A DNA stretch of 64,000 nucleotides from Micromonospora inositola. GTDB lineage: Bacteria; Actinomycetota; Actinomycetes; Mycobacteriales; Micromonosporaceae. The stretch's first letter is position 1, and the number at the start of each line of letters is the position of its first letter. The notes under the pieces were generated by a model, which did no database searches, was not told the origin of the DNA, and worked only from the letters and a program-made list of their open reading frames with translations. Positions 62,333 through 64,000 of the stretch are shown here, piece after piece. Both the position numbers and the translations under genes were made by a program. The stretch lies in contig NZ_LT607754.1 of the NCBI RefSeq assembly GCF_900090285.1, forward strand, positions 6,350,001 to 6,414,000. Direction: 5' to 3'.

Positions 62333-62914
62333 TCACCACAGTCCCGGCACGAGGCGATGGGTGGTGGTCTGGTAGCTGCGGTACTGCTCACCGAGCACCC
62401 GGACCAACTCGGACTCTTCGACCGCGATGCGCGGCAGCAGTCCCAGCAGTGGCACGATGGCGCAGATCAGCAGGGACAGCCAACTGCCTGCACCGATGCC
62501 GAATCCGAGGGCGATCAGGAGCAGGCCGGTGTAGGAGGGGTGGCGCACCCATCGGTAGGGGCCGCGGGTGACGACTGTCTGGTCTCCTTCGACCTGAATA
62601 TATGTGCTGAACGAGCCGCCCAGTGCCAGCACAGCCCAGATCCGTAGGGCTAGGCCGATCCAGATCACGACGAGTCCGGCGAGGGCGAACGCGTTCGGCG
62701 CGGGCGTACTCGACGCCGGAACCCAACCGTGCAGCAGCCAGCCGAGGACGATCGCACCCCCGAGCGACAAGGAGACGATCAAGCGGGTTCCGCGGTCGCG
62801 GCTCGGCCGGACCTTACGCCGAACAAGATCACGTACGAGCAGGCTCACTTCGAATGCGAACCAGCAGAAGGTCGACACCTGGAACGGCGTGGACAACGCG
62901 GACATGCCTCGCAC
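62333..62914 (-). CDS. isoprenylcysteine carboxyl methyltransferase-family membrane protein
   Basis: 193 residues, five or so helices. The C-terminal signature GPYRWVRHPSYTGLLLIALG with the downstream EESELVRVLGEQYRSYQTTT places it in the ICMT/PEMT membrane methyltransferase group (SAM-dependent, lipid-like substrates). GTG 62914 has GAGG five bases upstream, better than ATG 62905. Monocistronic. Confidence 0.88.
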   Translation of the reverse strand: MRGMSALSTPFQVSTFCWFAFEVSLLVRDLVRRKVRPSRDRGTRLIVSLSLGGAIVLGWLLHGWVPASSTPAPNAFALAGLVVIWIGLALRIWAVLALGGSFSTYIQVEGDQTVVTRGPYRWVRHPSYTGLLLIALGFGIGAGSWLSLLICAIVPLLGLLPRIAVEESELVRVLGEQYRSYQTTTHRLVPGLW

Positions 62915-63339
62915 CGTAACCTCACCGATTCAACCGACTCAACTCGACCTGGCCTGCGAGGTCAGCGGCCAATACTCAGGATGCTGGCCAGCCTTGGGTG
63001 CCGATCTCACCGACGTGCATGCACAGTCCTGGGGCCGCAGGCGGTCCTGCCGGGGAGGGCTCGCCGGTAGGGGTCGTCCCGCAGCTGTGTGTTGAAGTCC
63101 GCCGGTGAGACGAAGGTTCAAGATCAGGTTAGGCGGGACGGATGGACAGGCGTGGCGACCGACCCGGACAACGGCGACGCGTACCTGCTCGTGTCGGAGG
63201 GGCTTCTTCAGCCCGCATCGCCGAGCCTCGGGCAGATCGGCGGGTGCGGTTGAGACGCTCAGCGGGAGCCGAGCTGCTGCTTCGACACCGAGGGCATGAC
63301 CGTCCGGCAGTTCTTCGCCGCCTCAGCCGAGCATCTCCG

Positions 63340-63480
63340 CGGCCTGGCAACAAGGGCTGTCGCTGACCGGGCCAGACGGCCTGTTCAAGCAGCTGACCAA
63401 AACAGTCCTCGAGACCGCGCTCAACGGACCGAGCACCTCGGCTATGAGAAGCACGCTGCCCGAGTCCGCGGAGGCGGGCG
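63340..63480 (+). pseudogene. IS256-family transposase, N-terminal scrap
   Basis: LSLTGPDGLFKQLTKTVLET and ALN in one frame, then RTEHLGYEKHAARVRG in the next, match the start of IS256 transposases (GLLQQLTKRVLE, EMTEHLGYEKH) with a short deletion or frameshift at about 63425. Nothing else of the element remains in 62915-63511. Confidence 0.7.
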
Positions 63481-63511
63481 CCGGCAGCGTCGCCGGAGTG
63501 ACGGCCGGCGC

Positions 63512-64000
63512 TCACCCGTCCCGGCCGTCCGGCGCCGGGGATTCCATCATCGCGGCGATGAGGGCGGCCACTGGCACGGTGGCGAAACCGACCCGGGCGT
63601 CGCTGGCCCCGTACGGCAGCCACAGCTCGCCGGCGTGGACGAGCCCGCCGCAGGAGTAGACGACGTTAGGTACGTATCCGTCCCGGTCGGCCTTGTCGGG
63701 TGACAGGAGCGCACCGGGGAGCTGCGCGACGACCCGTTCCGGTCGATGCAGGTCGAGCAGCAGCGCGCCGATGGCGTACCGGCGCATCGGGCCGACCCCG
63801 TGGGTGAGCACGAGCCAGCCGGCATCGGTTTCGATGGGGGATCCGCAGTTGCCGACCTGGATCAGTTCCCAGCTGTCGCGGGGGGCGTGCAGGGGCACCG
63901 GGGGTTTCCACCGGTTCTCGCCGTCCAGGCAGGTCAGACCGATGGTCTCGCCGTCGGCGCGGCACAGTGCGAGGTGACGGCCGGCGACGGTACGGGGGAA
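63512..64000 (-). CDS. GH130-like glycoside phosphorylase, 5' end outside window
   Basis: C-terminal 162 residues. A five-bladed-propeller ending of GH130 mannoside phosphorylases: WELIQVGNCGSPIETDAGWL, VLTHGVGPMRRYAIGALLLD, DGYVPNVVYSCGGLVHAGEL and LPYGASDARVGFATVPVAAL. The GSPIET and THGVG strands and the GYVPNVVYSCG strand carry the usual substrate-site residues. The start and general-acid region lie beyond 64000. It would phosphorolyse beta-mannosides or related sugars. Confidence 0.8.
   Translation of the reverse strand, partial: FPRTVAGRHLALCRADGETIGLTCLDGENRWKPPVPLHAPRDSWELIQVGNCGSPIETDAGWLVLTHGVGPMRRYAIGALLLDLHRPERVVAQLPGALLSPDKADRDGYVPNVVYSCGGLVHAGELWLPYGASDARVGFATVPVAALIAAMMESPAPDGRDG

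Overview
The window is 64 kb of very GC-rich DNA with codons ending mostly in G or C, frequent GTG starts, strong GGAGG-type ribosome binding sites and Tat-type signals. Protein types such as HelR, DUF6220, MmpL-like transporters, L,D-transpeptidase lipoproteins and ROK regulators point to an actinobacterium, most likely a Micromonosporaceae member. This is accessory chromosome: about 45 intact small operons and single genes are mixed with at least a dozen gene fragments, transposase scars and 3' halves of tRNA genes. No complete RNA gene, CRISPR array, prophage or biosynthetic cluster is present.

0-10 kb (minus strand): decayed CusA-like RND exporter > OmpR-type response regulator > sensor kinase > a 1,796-residue secreted SdrD-like/beta-helix protein > two secreted multicopper-oxidase-like proteins. 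The last three are translationally coupled, and the visible copper motifs are divided between the two oxidases. 10.7-13 kb: small secreted protein, tRNA-Val remnant, L,D-transpeptidase lipoprotein. 13-20.5 kb: an exported carbohydrate module (ThuA protein and ROK repressor on the minus strand; PQQ-type sugar dehydrogenase with PKD domain, Tat-exported sugar isomerase-like protein and secreted esterase on the plus strand) with a clear operator in front of the ROK gene. 20.6-29 kb: MalY-type aminotransferase, D-amino-acid oxidase, membrane protein, aldo/keto reductase wreck, PP2C-like protein, dapA-like gene divergent from a LysR gene. 29-36 kb: small genes, two of them (membrane protein and TetR gene) divergent around a palindrome, a secreted phosphoesterase and an IS5 scar.

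36-43.4 kb: NarL-type two-component pair divergent from an MmpL transporter > DUF6220 membrane protein > membrane-anchored full multicopper oxidase > small protein; a perfect palindrome lies between kinase and transporter. 43.6-47.7 kb is a mosaic of broken genes: enoyl-CoA hydratase fragment, HelR with an abnormal start, an MFS exporter lacking both its first helices and its C-terminus, a TetR tail and a glycosyltransferase fragment. 47.8-56.2 kb: F420-type oxidoreductase, class A beta-lactamase-like protein, membrane protein, IS110 fragment, VOC protein, methyltransferase and DacA-type carboxypeptidase. 56.2-64 kb: two tRNA-Val 3' remnants with a short dispersed repeat, alpha/beta hydrolase, GNAT, HEAT-repeat protein, TMEM175-like channel, isoprenylcysteine-methyltransferase-like protein, IS256 scar and the end of a GH130-like enzyme.

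Main points of interest: the split multicopper-oxidase operon with its giant surface protein; the second oxidase fused to a five-helix membrane domain; two related tRNA-Val(CAC) scars in direct orientation 45 kb apart; and the rearrangement mosaic around HelR. Functions are inferred from motifs read by eye; no database search was possible.
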